Positions 14,863 to 24,772 of a DNA stretch of 64,000 bases are shown one piece after another. The stretch is from JAQBQH01 sp035607415 (lineage in GTDB: Bacteria; Myxococcota_A; Polyangia; Palsa-1104), in contig DATNAQ010000130.1 of assembly GCA_035607415.1 (NCBI GenBank), forward strand, positions 1 through 64,000, in the 5' to 3' direction. The notes beneath the pieces were generated by a model. The model was given only the letters and a program-made list of their open reading frames with translations. It ran no database searches and was not told the origin of the DNA. Made by a program: the position numbers and the translations under genes. How positions within the stretch are numbered: the stretch's first letter is position 1; each line of letters begins with the position of its first letter.

Positions 14863-16341
14863 GTACGGCGCGGAGATGCCGTCGCGCCACTGCTTGAGCT
14901 CGGCCTTGGGCGCGCCGTTCTCGTCGGACACGACCATGAGGTGCGTGAACGACTGCTCGGCGTCCTCCGACGCCCACGTGCCGGTATTGAAGTACGTGCC
15001 GCCGTTGGCCAGCGGCACGCGCTCGGGCGTGTGCGAGTGGCCGAACACGATGAGCGGCGCGCAGATCAGTCCCTGAATCAGCTTCGTCGTCGCGCGCAGC
15101 TTGTTGGCCGAGGACTCGAGCCGGACGTGGTTGAGCGCCTGGTTCACGCACGCGAACGCCACCAGCGTCGCCAGCGCCCCCACCGCCTTCCACAGCCCGT
15201 GCAGGTGCCCGACGAGCAGCGACGCCGTCACCAGCGCCGCCACGCCGAGGAGCACGCGGTCGATGAACAGCGCCGCGAGCAGCTTCCAGAAGCGCCGCGT
15301 CACCGGCTCGCGCCGGAGCGAATCGAGGGCCAGCAGCTTCTCTTCGGACATCTGCAGATGCGCCGACAGCTCCTTGAGCCGCTCGTGGTGCAGGTTGCGC
15401 CGCTCGGCCTCGACGCCGCGCAGCGAATACCACATCTCGACGAGCCGCCACACGAGGAGGCCGTAGGTGTACGCCAGCCGCAACCCGCCGCGCAGCCCCT
15501 GCGCCCACGCCCACTTCATGTAGTCGCCGAAGCCCCACAGCTCGGCGGTGTGCGGATCGTAGTCGGGGATCTGGTTGGCGAAGTAGCGCATGCCGGCGTG
15601 CGCCACCGACAGCGCGATGCGGCTCTTCTTGTTGAGCGAGCGATCCTTCTTCTTCCACTCCGGCGCCGCCGTCACCGGGTGCAGCAGATAATCGAACGAG
15701 CAGTACTCGTCGTACTGGTGCCCGTGCTCGATGTAGATGAGGTCCTCTTTGTAATAGAACCACGGGCAGAACGACACGCGCGTGGCGAACTCGGCGCGCG
15801 CCGGGTCGTCGACGCCCATGCCGAGCGTGAGGCCGGAGAGCCACTCGACCAGCGTCTGCTGCACCTGCGGATAATGGAACTCGACGTCGTGGTTGCCGAC
15901 GACGATGACCAGCTCGTTGCCGGCGGCGACGAACTCGCCGAGCCGCTTGAACACGCCCTGGTGGCGCGCGATCACGCGCTCCATCTTCTTCTGCGACTGA
16001 CGCTCGCCGAAGCCGAGCCCGTAGAGGCGATCCTCCTCGTCGTTGTCCTTCTCTTCGGCCTCGGGGAGGATCATCACCGACATGAAGTCGACCATGTCGC
16101 CGTTGACCACGAGGCGCCACGGACGGTCGTCGAGGCGATGCGCGGTGTAGTGCGCGAGAAACTTCTCGAGCTCGCGTTCGAGCTTCGCCAGGTGTCGAAG
16201 GTACGACACGTTTGCCCCACCCGGCCGCAAATCTTCGCCGAGGTGCAGATCGGAAATGACCAAGATGTTCTTGTCCAATTGCTTTCCCATCTGCGTACTT
16301 CCCAGAGTCATCCTTGCCGTCGTCGAGGGCTCCGCGCTCAT
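14842..16341 (-). CDS. Membrane-associated metallophosphoesterase
   Basis: 499 residues. Complete metal-binding set of calcineurin-like phosphoesterases: ISDLHLG (Asp31, His33), NGDMVDF (Asp82), VGNHDVEF (Asn150, His151), HGH (206-208) and FGHSH (434-437). Between the last two motifs lie about 225 extra residues with helical segments and two hydrophobic stretches at about 359-378 and 383-400, so the catalytic core is split by a membrane hairpin. Family relatives include LpxH-type lipid pyrophosphatases, but length and insertion differ. Internal ATGs at 16311 and 16287 are alternative starts. Diverges from the Fe-S oxidoreductase. Confidence 0.85.
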   Translation of the reverse strand: MSAEPSTTARMTLGSTQMGKQLDKNILVISDLHLGEDLRPGGANVSYLRHLAKLERELEKFLAHYTAHRLDDRPWRLVVNGDMVDFMSVMILPEAEEKDNDEEDRLYGLGFGERQSQKKMERVIARHQGVFKRLGEFVAAGNELVIVVGNHDVEFHYPQVQQTLVEWLSGLTLGMGVDDPARAEFATRVSFCPWFYYKEDLIYIEHGHQYDEYCSFDYLLHPVTAAPEWKKKDRSLNKKSRIALSVAHAGMRYFANQIPDYDPHTAELWGFGDYMKWAWAQGLRGGLRLAYTYGLLVWRLVEMWYSLRGVEAERRNLHHERLKELSAHLQMSEEKLLALDSLRREPVTRRFWKLLAALFIDRVLLGVAALVTASLLVGHLHGLWKAVGALATLVAFACVNQALNHVRLESSANKLRATTKLIQGLICAPLIVFGHSHTPERVPLANGGTYFNTGTWASEDAEQSFTHLMVVSDENGAPKAELKQWRDGISAPYAKTTLT

Positions 16342-16422
16342 CCCATGCTCATTAGGTGCAAGTCGGCCGCCACTGGTTACAGGTTCAGGGCATCAGACCT
16401 GCTGACGCGCTGCGGCGTTTCG

Positions 16423-16431
16423 TGCTATAGG
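16423..16431 (+). promoter_or_regulatory. Extended -10 promoter of the Fe-S oxidoreductase
   Basis: TGC + TATAGG, 10 nt before ATG 16442; downstream gcgataaagac has no strong ribosome binding site. Confidence 0.45.
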
Positions 16432-16441
16432 CGATAAAGAC

Positions 16442-18511
<2,070 letters not shown>

Positions 18512-18539
18512 CCTTTCGGTGTAAAATTCCGGGGCTGTC

Positions 18540-20405
18540 ATGAGCCCCGACGACCCCGCACTGCAGCCGGTGATCGTGCTGCGGGTCGTGATCCGCAGCC
18601 CCGACCTCGACACCTTCGTCAACAAGTACTCGCGGTTCGTCAAAGACGACCGCATCTTCATCTTCACCAAGTCGTCGCAGCCGCCGGGCACGCGCGTGCG
18701 CTTCACGCTCGAGCTCGCGGACGGCACGCCGCTCATCTACGGCGAAGGGACGGTGACGCGCATCCGGCCCGACTCCGGCGACGCGTCGAAGCCGCCGGGC
18801 ATGGAGCTGAAGTTCGTGCCGCTCGACGAGGCGAGCCGCGAGCTGCAGGCGCGCATGCTGCGCGCGCGCGACCAGGGCACCGGGCAGCTGAGCGTGGTGT
18901 CGGAGCCGCCGTCGCCGCTGCCGTCGGCGCGTGTGTCGACGTCGCAGTTTCGCGAGGAGACCACCGACGCGCAGACCAACGTGCGCGACGGGATGTCGGG
19001 GACGTCGTCGCTGCCGTCGCGCGAGTTCGACGAGTCGCCGCCGTCGCTGCCGCCGCTGGCCAAGACCGGCGCCCAGCAGATCATCGATCCCAACCAGCCG
19101 CGGCAGGACGAGTCGGGCGCGGTGACGCTGGCGCAGGCGCCGCCGAGCGATCACGGATCGACCGATACGCCGCCGCCGTCGCTGCCGGTGCATCTGTTGC
19201 CGCCACCGCCGGGCGAAAAGGCCAAGGTCAAGGAGTCGGGCGGCTTCTCGACGCCGACGCCGCTGCCGGCGCCGATTCCGGCGGCGCCCGAGGAGTTCGG
19301 CGGCTCGCCGCCACCGACGAGGCTGGCGCGCCCCGCGCACTCGGACGCGGTGACCACCGGCGTGTCGGCGATGAACGATCACGAGCACGCGTTCGTCTCC
19401 GCCGGCCCCGCGCCGGCGTTCGCCGAGCGCTTCCGGACGCCGATCCCGGGCGCGCCGCTGCCACCGACGCAGACGGCCGACGGCAAGACGGTGCCGGCCA
19501 ACCCGTTCAGCGAAGTCAGCGACGGGGCGATCGAGTACTTCGTCGAGTGGTCGCTGGAGCAGTCGACGGCGCCGAAGCCGAAGGCGGCCGCGGCGCACTT
19601 CGCCAACGTCGACATGGCGACGCCGCGCGCCGAGAAGCGGCGCTCGATGCGCGGGCCGCTGCTCGGCGGAATCGCGATCGGGATCTTCCTCGGGCTGCCG
19701 CTTGGCGGAGCGATCGTGTGGTTCGGGCGGCCGCTGCCGCCGCCGGTGATCGTCGAGAAGATGCCGGAGACGGCGACGCCGCGGCCGCTCGCCGCCGAGG
19801 ACATGGCGCCGGCGCGCGCCGAGGCGACGACGCCGGATCTGGCGACCGCGATCGCGGCGAAGCCGGCGATGAAGCCGAGCGCCGTCGCCGTCAAGCCGAG
19901 CGCCGTCGCCGCCAAGCCCGACGAGAACCAGCCGGACGAAGCGCCGGACAAGCTCGTGCAGCCGGCCAGGCCGTCCAAGAGCAAGGGCGACGCGGGCGAG
20001 CTCGCGATCGTGTCGCATCCGTCGGGCGCCAACGTCAGCATCGACGGCGAAGCGCGCGGCAAGACGCCGCTCACCCTCTCGCTGCCGGTCGGCACGCACG
20101 AGGTGTCGATCGTGCGCGACCGCTACGCCACCGTCACGCAGCCGGTCGACGTGCCCAACAAGCTCGACGTCACGCTCAAGCGCCCGACGGCGACGCTGCA
20201 CGTCGACAGCGAGCCGGCGGGCGGCGAGGTCATCGTCGAGGGCAAGCCGCGCGGCAAGACGCCCGTCGACGTGACGCTCGACGCCTTCCACCACTACGAC
20301 GTCCAGGTGATGCTGCTCGGAACGAAACCCTGGCACAAAAGAGTCAGCCTCAAGCCTCCGCAAACAGATGTAACTGCTAAGCTTTCAATCGTTCATAATC
20401 CATAG
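18540..20405 (+). CDS. PilZ-like plus tandem PEGA-domain membrane protein
   Basis: 621 residues. Residues about 1-105 form a PilZ-like domain of the myxobacterial type (FVNKYSRFVKDDRIFIFT ... GMELKFVPLDEASRELQ). A long Pro/Ser/Ala-rich linker follows to about 365, a transmembrane helix at about 373-398 (IAIGIFLGLPLGGAIVWF), a Lys/Pro/Ala linker containing the tandem repeat MKPSAVAVKPSAVAAKP, and two PEGA repeats at about 485-550 (SHPSGANVSIDGEARGKTPL) and 550-620 (SEPAGGEVIVEGKPRGKTPV). The layout suggests an inner-membrane protein with a cytoplasmic sensor and external beta domains. Signalling role inferred. Confidence 0.8.
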   Translation: MSPDDPALQPVIVLRVVIRSPDLDTFVNKYSRFVKDDRIFIFTKSSQPPGTRVRFTLELADGTPLIYGEGTVTRIRPDSGDASKPPGMELKFVPLDEASRELQARMLRARDQGTGQLSVVSEPPSPLPSARVSTSQFREETTDAQTNVRDGMSGTSSLPSREFDESPPSLPPLAKTGAQQIIDPNQPRQDESGAVTLAQAPPSDHGSTDTPPPSLPVHLLPPPPGEKAKVKESGGFSTPTPLPAPIPAAPEEFGGSPPPTRLARPAHSDAVTTGVSAMNDHEHAFVSAGPAPAFAERFRTPIPGAPLPPTQTADGKTVPANPFSEVSDGAIEYFVEWSLEQSTAPKPKAAAAHFANVDMATPRAEKRRSMRGPLLGGIAIGIFLGLPLGGAIVWFGRPLPPPVIVEKMPETATPRPLAAEDMAPARAEATTPDLATAIAAKPAMKPSAVAVKPSAVAAKPDENQPDEAPDKLVQPARPSKSKGDAGELAIVSHPSGANVSIDGEARGKTPLTLSLPVGTHEVSIVRDRYATVTQPVDVPNKLDVTLKRPTATLHVDSEPAGGEVIVEGKPRGKTPVDVTLDAFHHYDVQVMLLGTKPWHKRVSLKPPQTDVTAKLSIVHNP

Positions 20406-20422
20406 CCCCTTGATTCATTGAA

Positions 20423-20454
20423 TGGTCCGACCAATTTTGATAAGGTCGGATCAT
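20423..20454 (+). promoter_or_regulatory. FadR/GntR-like operator pair overlapping the promoter and start of the GMC gene
   Basis: TGGTCCGACCA at 20423-20433 is a perfect palindrome about its central C and matches the TGGTCnGACCA half-site pattern of FadR and related GntR/FCD regulators. A second copy, AGGTCGGATCA at 20443-20453, matches 9 of 11 positions and reaches the ATG. Together they form an 11-bp inverted repeat with one mismatch. They flank and overlap the -10 TAAGGT. Confidence 0.45.
20438..20446 (+). promoter_or_regulatory. Extended -10 promoter of the GMC oxidoreductase
   Basis: TGA + TAAGGT (20441-20446), 6 nt before ATG 20453, lying between two candidate operator sites. Confidence 0.5.
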
Positions 20455-22408
20455 GCTCCACGAGATCGGAGCCGGGCTCGGTGACAAGCGTGCGCGGCCT
20501 TCCCTGCTGGGACGGCGCGAGCGCGCTTCCCTGCTCGCCATCGCCCGCGCGTCGATGCCCGAGGGGCAGCACTTCGCCGGCGGCGGGACGCGCGCCGTCG
20601 AGAAGGTCGACCACTTCCTCGCGCTGTCGCCGCCGTCGGTGGCGCGCGGCTATCGCGCGATGCTGCTCGCGCTCGACGCCTGGGCGATGGCGCGCCACCG
20701 CGCGTCGCTGGCGTCGCTGCCGGCGGAGACGGTGCTCCGCATCCTCGAGCGCTGGCGCACCGGCGACATCGCGCGCCGCACGGTGGTGCGCATGCTGACG
20801 GCGCCGCTGAAGATCGCGCACTACAACGACCCGCAGATGTATCGCGAGGTCGGCTGCCGCTACGGCTCGTTGCCGGTGCGCGCCGAGCAGCCGCGCTGGA
20901 TGGAGCGCGTCACGGCCGCGAGCGACCTCGACGGCGACGACACCATCGAGTGCGACGTGGTGGTCGTCGGCACCGGCGCGGGCGGCGCCGTCGTCGCGCG
21001 CGAGCTCGCCGAGCAGGGCCACGCGGTCGTGCTGCTCGAGGAGGGCGACTACAACACGCGCGCCGACTTCAACGGCCAGACCGCCGACATGCAGCGCAAG
21101 CTCTATCGCGACATGGGCGCGACGCTGTCGGTGGGCAACGCGGTGATTCCGATTCCCGTCGGGCGCACCGTCGGCGGCACGACGGCGATCAACTCGGGCA
21201 CTTGCTACCGTACGCCCGATCGCGTGCTCCACGACTGGGCGCACGAGTTCGGGCTCGGCGAGCTCTCGCCCGAGGCGATGGCGCCCTACTTCGATCGTGT
21301 CGAGAGCGTGCTCGGCGTGGCGCCGGCCGAGGCCAAGTACCTCGGCGGCGTGGCGCGGGTGATCGCGCGCGGCTGCGACGCGCTCGGCTACGAGCACAAG
21401 CCGCTGCGGCGCAACGCGCCCGAGTGCGACGGCCAGGGCGTGTGCTGCTTCGGCTGTCCGACGGACGCCAAGCGCTCGACGAACGTGAGCTACGTGCCGT
21501 TGGCGCTCAAGGCGGGCGCCGCGCTGTTCACCGGGCTGCGCGCCGAGCGCGTGATGGTCGACGGCGGGCGGGCGATCGGCGTGGTGGCGACCGGGCGGCT
21601 GCCCGGCGGCGAGCGGCGCACGCTGACGGTGCGCGCGCGGGCGACGGTGGTGGCGTGCGGATCGCTGTTGACGCCGCTGCTCCTCGAAGCGTCGGGCGTG
21701 GGCACGTCGTCGGGGCAGCTCGGGCGCAACCTGTCGATCCATCCGGCGCTGGGAGTGATGGCGCTCTTCGACGAGAAGCTCGACGGCGGCAACGCCATCC
21801 CGCAGGGCTACGCCATCGAGCAGTTCCACGATGAGGGCATCTTGTTCGAGGGCGCGTTCGCGCCGCTCGACCTGGCGGCGGCGTCGTTCACCATGATTGG
21901 GCCGAAGTTCGTCGAGCTCGTCGAGGCGTACGATCGCATCGCCTGCTTCGGCGTGATGATCGAGGACGTCTCGCGCGGGCGGGTGCGGCGCGGGCCGGGC
22001 GGCCGGCCGCTCATCACCTATTCGCTCGTCGAGCATGACGTCGCGCGCCTCAAGCGCGCCGTCGAGATCCTGGGGCGCGTCTACTTCGCCGCGGGCGCGC
22101 GCAAGGTCATTCCGCTGGTCCACGGGTTCGACGAGCTCGACGGGCCGGCCGACCTCGAGCGGCTGCGCCACGCCAGGCTGCGCGCGCGCGACTTCGAGCT
22201 GAGCGCGTACCATCCGCTCGGCACGGCGCGCATGGGGCGCGATCCGGGCAAGTCGGTCGTCGGCGCGGATCATCAGGTGCATGACACGCCGGGCTGCTAC
22301 GTCGTCGACGGCAGCGTGGTGCCCTCGTCGCCGGCGGTGAATCCGCAGATCACCATCATGGCGCTGGCGACGCGCGCCGCGGACGAGATCGCGCGAGGGC
22401 TATCGTGA
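20453..22408 (+). CDS. GMC-family oxidoreductase (long-chain alcohol oxidase-like)
   Basis: 651 residues. Residues 1-155 are a helical extension (RRERASLLAIARASMPEG ... HYNDPQMYREVGC) like that of fatty-alcohol oxidases and bacterial steroid/alcohol GMC enzymes. Then the FAD motif VVVVGTGAGGAVVARELAEQG, GRTVGGTTAINSGTCYRTP, a Cys-rich VCCFGCPTDAKRST insert and C-terminal GMC signature SAYHPLGTARMG with DGSVVPSSPAVNPQITIMALA. Oxidises an alcohol at the flavin; substrate probably long-chain or sterol-like, which fits the FadR-like operator upstream. Overlaps the next gene by 4 bp. Confidence 0.88.
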   Translation: MLHEIGAGLGDKRARPSLLGRRERASLLAIARASMPEGQHFAGGGTRAVEKVDHFLALSPPSVARGYRAMLLALDAWAMARHRASLASLPAETVLRILERWRTGDIARRTVVRMLTAPLKIAHYNDPQMYREVGCRYGSLPVRAEQPRWMERVTAASDLDGDDTIECDVVVVGTGAGGAVVARELAEQGHAVVLLEEGDYNTRADFNGQTADMQRKLYRDMGATLSVGNAVIPIPVGRTVGGTTAINSGTCYRTPDRVLHDWAHEFGLGELSPEAMAPYFDRVESVLGVAPAEAKYLGGVARVIARGCDALGYEHKPLRRNAPECDGQGVCCFGCPTDAKRSTNVSYVPLALKAGAALFTGLRAERVMVDGGRAIGVVATGRLPGGERRTLTVRARATVVACGSLLTPLLLEASGVGTSSGQLGRNLSIHPALGVMALFDEKLDGGNAIPQGYAIEQFHDEGILFEGAFAPLDLAAASFTMIGPKFVELVEAYDRIACFGVMIEDVSRGRVRRGPGGRPLITYSLVEHDVARLKRAVEILGRVYFAAGARKVIPLVHGFDELDGPADLERLRHARLRARDFELSAYHPLGTARMGRDPGKSVVGADHQVHDTPGCYVVDGSVVPSSPAVNPQITIMALATRAADEIARGLS

Positions 22409-22686
22409 GCGCCGTCGTCGTCGCGTCGCTGACGTTCGCGAGCTTGTTGTGGCCGCCGCTCGGCCTCGTGCTCGTGGTGGCGTGGCTGTGCGGCGCGCAC
22501 CTGCTGCTGCTCGTGCCCGTCGTGGTGTGGCTGGCGGCGATCGCGTGGCTGTCGGTGAACGCCGGCCTGCGCCATCATCGACGCCGGCAGCGCTTCCTCG
22601 ACGCGCTCACCGAGGCGCCGGGCGATGTGCTCGATCAGCTCGCGCGGCTCGTCGGGATCAGACGGCGAGGGCTGCGCGCGATCTAG
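22405..22686 (+). CDS. Small membrane protein
   Basis: 93 residues, GTG start overlapping the GMC stop (GTGA), so translationally coupled. Two hydrophobic helices (about 3-28 and 30-53), then a basic cytoplasmic tail (RHHRRRQRFLDALTEAPGDVLDQLARLVGIRRRGLRAI). No recognised family. The coupling suggests it assists the GMC oxidoreductase, for example as a membrane anchor, but this is inference. Its stop codon overlaps that of the convergent slyD by 4 bp. Confidence 0.6.
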   Translation: MSAVVVASLTFASLLWPPLGLVLVVAWLCGAHLLLLVPVVVWLAAIAWLSVNAGLRHHRRRQRFLDALTEAPGDVLDQLARLVGIRRRGLRAI

Positions 22687-23171
22687 TGCTCGTGGTGGCC
22701 GCCGGGGCCGTGCGAGTGGCCGTGCTCGAGCTCCTCGGCGGTGGCGTCGCGCACCTCGCGCACGTCGACGTGGAAGAACAGCGTCTCGCCGGCGAGGGGG
22801 TGGTTGGCGTCGACGACCACGACGTCCTCGCGCAGCTCGACGACGCGCACCGGCAGCGCCTGCCCTTCGTCGTCCTCGCCGATGAACGAGTCGCCGACCG
22901 AGAGCTTGGCATCGGGCGGGAAGGCGGCGCGCGGCACGCCGAACACGCCCTCGGGATCGGGCATACCGTAACCGTCCTCGGGCTGGACCACGACGTCCTT
23001 GGCATCGCCCGCGGCCATGCCGACGAGCTCGCGCTCGAGGCCGGGCACGATCTGGCTGGCACCGTGCAAGTAGGTCAATGGCTCGGCGCCTTCGGAAGTG
23101 TCGATGACCTCGCCGGCAGCGTTGCGCAGCGTGTAGTCGAGACGCACGACCGTCTTGTCGGCAACTTTCAT
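22683..23171 (-). CDS. slyD: FKBP-type peptidyl-prolyl isomerase SlyD
   Basis: 162 residues. FKBP half-domains flank an IF (insert-in-flap) chaperone domain: VVRLDYTLRNAAGEVIDTSEGAEPLTYLHGASQIVPGLERELVGM, the IF insert with EDGYGMPDPEGVFGVPRAAFPP, then VVVDANHPLAGETLFFHVDVREVRDAT. A short His-rich metal-binding tail (HGHSHGPGGHHEH) ends the protein. Acts as a cytoplasmic prolyl isomerase and chaperone and in nickel delivery. ATG 23171 is used; upstream in-frame codons have no family match. Confidence 0.95.
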   Translation of the reverse strand: MKVADKTVVRLDYTLRNAAGEVIDTSEGAEPLTYLHGASQIVPGLERELVGMAAGDAKDVVVQPEDGYGMPDPEGVFGVPRAAFPPDAKLSVGDSFIGEDDEGQALPVRVVELREDVVVVDANHPLAGETLFFHVDVREVRDATAEELEHGHSHGPGGHHEH

Positions 23172-23210
23172 CGCGACACTATCGACCCGGGCGCACCGCG
23201 GGTCAAGCCG

Positions 23211-23219
23211 TGCTAGCGT
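23211..23219 (+). promoter_or_regulatory. Extended -10 promoter of the 23225 membrane-protein gene
   Basis: TGC + TAGCGT (23214-23219), 5 nt before GTG 23225 and 11 nt before ATG 23231. It supports a start at one of these codons. Confidence 0.4.
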
Positions 23220-23224
23220 TCGCC

Positions 23225-23845
23225 GTGTCGATGGCCGCCACTCCGTCCCCACGAACCGCGACGCTGCCCGCGCTCGTCTACGTGTTGGCGGCGTTCGGCG
23301 TCATCTCCGGATCGTACGGGACGCTGGCCGCGCTCACTACGGTGTCGACCTACTCGCAGCCGCGCGACATCTACCTGAAGGCGGTGACCGCGAGCCACGA
23401 GATGCTGGTCCCGCTCGTCGACGCCAAGGCGCTCGAGAAGTTCGACGCGCACGAGGCCGACGCGCGCTACGGCCGGCGCAACGCGTCGCTGCCCATCGCC
23501 GGGCTCGGGATGATCTTGTCGTGCCTGATGTTCGCCGGCGCGATGCGCGCCATGCGCGGCGATGCCTGGGGCCTGTCGGCGTGGCGCTTCGCCGCCGGCG
23601 CGTGCATTCCGTATCAGCTGTTGAGCCTCGGGTTCACCGTCGCCATCGCGCGCGATCTGGCGCAAGCGGTCGCCGAGCTGCCGGCGCCGGCGCAGCTCCT
23701 CGTCGGAGGCTGGCCGCTCATGGCGTCGGTGGGATTCTGCGGGTTGGCGATCGTGTACTACGGGGTGTGCGTGATCTATCTGCGGACGCCGACGGTGCGG
23801 CGCGCGTTCAGCGCCGCCGCAGGACGTACGCCGCCATCGGCTTAG
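23225..23845 (+). CDS. Hypothetical four-helix membrane protein
   Basis: 206 residues if GTG 23225 is used (ATG 23231 also possible). Four hydrophobic helices at about 16-38, 97-117, 127-147 and 163-188 enclosing a 55-residue extracytoplasmic or cytoplasmic loop between the first two (TYSQPRDIYLKAVTASHEMLVPLVD). No family recognised. Ends in a basic Ala-rich tail. Its 3' end overlaps the convergent membrane-protein gene by 38 bp. Confidence 0.6.
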   Translation: MSMAATPSPRTATLPALVYVLAAFGVISGSYGTLAALTTVSTYSQPRDIYLKAVTASHEMLVPLVDAKALEKFDAHEADARYGRRNASLPIAGLGMILSCLMFAGAMRAMRGDAWGLSAWRFAAGACIPYQLLSLGFTVAIARDLAQAVAELPAPAQLLVGGWPLMASVGFCGLAIVYYGVCVIYLRTPTVRRAFSAAAGRTPPSA

Positions 23846-24608
23846 CGAACGGCAGCGTGGCGGCCAGGAGCAAGAGCGGCGCCCAGGCGCCCAGCTCGGC
23901 CATGAGCCGCGCGTCGGAGCCGGCGAAGAACACGCTCTGCGTGAAGAAGCCGTACACGCCCGACGGAGCGGCGCCGAAGATGGCGAGCGCCGCGAGCACG
24001 GCCGCGCTGGCGCCGAGCGCCATCACGCCGTAGGTGCGCGCGACGAGCACGCCGCCGAAGCCGACGATCGCGAGCGCGAAGGCCGTCAGCCCGAGGAGCA
24101 TCTGACCCTCGCGCGGCGCCAGCGCGAACATGATGAGCGCCGGCAACGACGACGCCGCGCGCGTGACCGACTTGCGCACGCGGATGACGCCCTGGTCGTC
24201 GAGCTTCCAGCGCGCGCGCCACGCCGGCTTGGCGTCGAACAGCGCCGCCATCTTCTCGCCGCCGAGGCAGAGCGAAACGATCGCGTGCATCGAGCCGAAG
24301 ATGACCAGGGCCATCGGCAACGAGCGCGTCGTCACCCACGCCATGATGGTCATCGTCATGCCCCAGTAGCCGAGACCGGTGGCGAACCAGCGGCCCCAGA
24401 ACCACTCGGCTGCGACGCTGAAGAACGCGAGCGCGTACATCAACGTCATCGCCGAGAAGACCGGGACCCACTCCGGCAGCTCGGTGCGGGCCGACAGCCC
24501 GATCATGAAAAATAGTGTCGTGTAGAAGCCGAGACAAAGTAGCGCCAGCGCCTTGCGTTCGCCGACCAGCCCCACGCTTCCCAACGTGTCCATGAACGGC
24601 AGCTTCAT
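23808..24608 (-). CDS. Hypothetical polytopic membrane protein
   Basis: 266 residues from ATG 24608, chosen because GGAGG lies 11 nt upstream and a TATAAT box lies further up. About seven transmembrane helices (residues 20-40, 48-70, 75-100, 105-120, 155-175, 180-225, 235-255) with one cytoplasmic segment around FDAKPAWRARWKLDDQGVIRVRKS. No signature motif recognised. The overlap of 38 bp with the convergent gene encodes its Arg-rich C-terminus (AAYVLRRR). Confidence 0.6.
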   Translation of the reverse strand: MKLPFMDTLGSVGLVGERKALALLCLGFYTTLFFMIGLSARTELPEWVPVFSAMTLMYALAFFSVAAEWFWGRWFATGLGYWGMTMTIMAWVTTRSLPMALVIFGSMHAIVSLCLGGEKMAALFDAKPAWRARWKLDDQGVIRVRKSVTRAASSLPALIMFALAPREGQMLLGLTAFALAIVGFGGVLVARTYGVMALGASAAVLAALAIFGAAPSGVYGFFTQSVFFAGSDARLMAELGAWAPLLLLAATLPFAKPMAAYVLRRR

Positions 24609-24633
24609 CGGAGTCAGGCCTCCCGTCTTCCTT

Positions 24634-24639
24634 ATTATA
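24634..24639 (-). promoter_or_regulatory. Consensus -10 (TATAAT) of the 24608 gene
   Basis: TATAAT on the minus strand, 25 nt before ATG 24608, with GGAGG between: a conventional leadered gene. Confidence 0.5.
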
Positions 24640-24670
24640 CGGTGTGGATCCGGAAAATTCACGGCGCCAG

Positions 24671-24686
24671 CCTCGAAATTTCGAGG
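24671..24686. promoter_or_regulatory. Perfect 16-bp palindrome, candidate operator
   Basis: CCTCGAAATTTCGAGG, self-complementary over all 16 bases, in the 164-bp divergent region between the membrane protein (24608) and the Cys-rich lipoprotein (24773). Position, about 30 bp upstream of the TATAAT box, fits a regulator site. Confidence 0.4.
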
Positions 24687-24772
24687 GTCGGGCGTCCGCC
24701 GGTCAAGGAGGTCGCGCACTTGCGATCGGCACAGGCGCTGCACAGGGCTCCTGCGACCGACGGGAGGCACCG

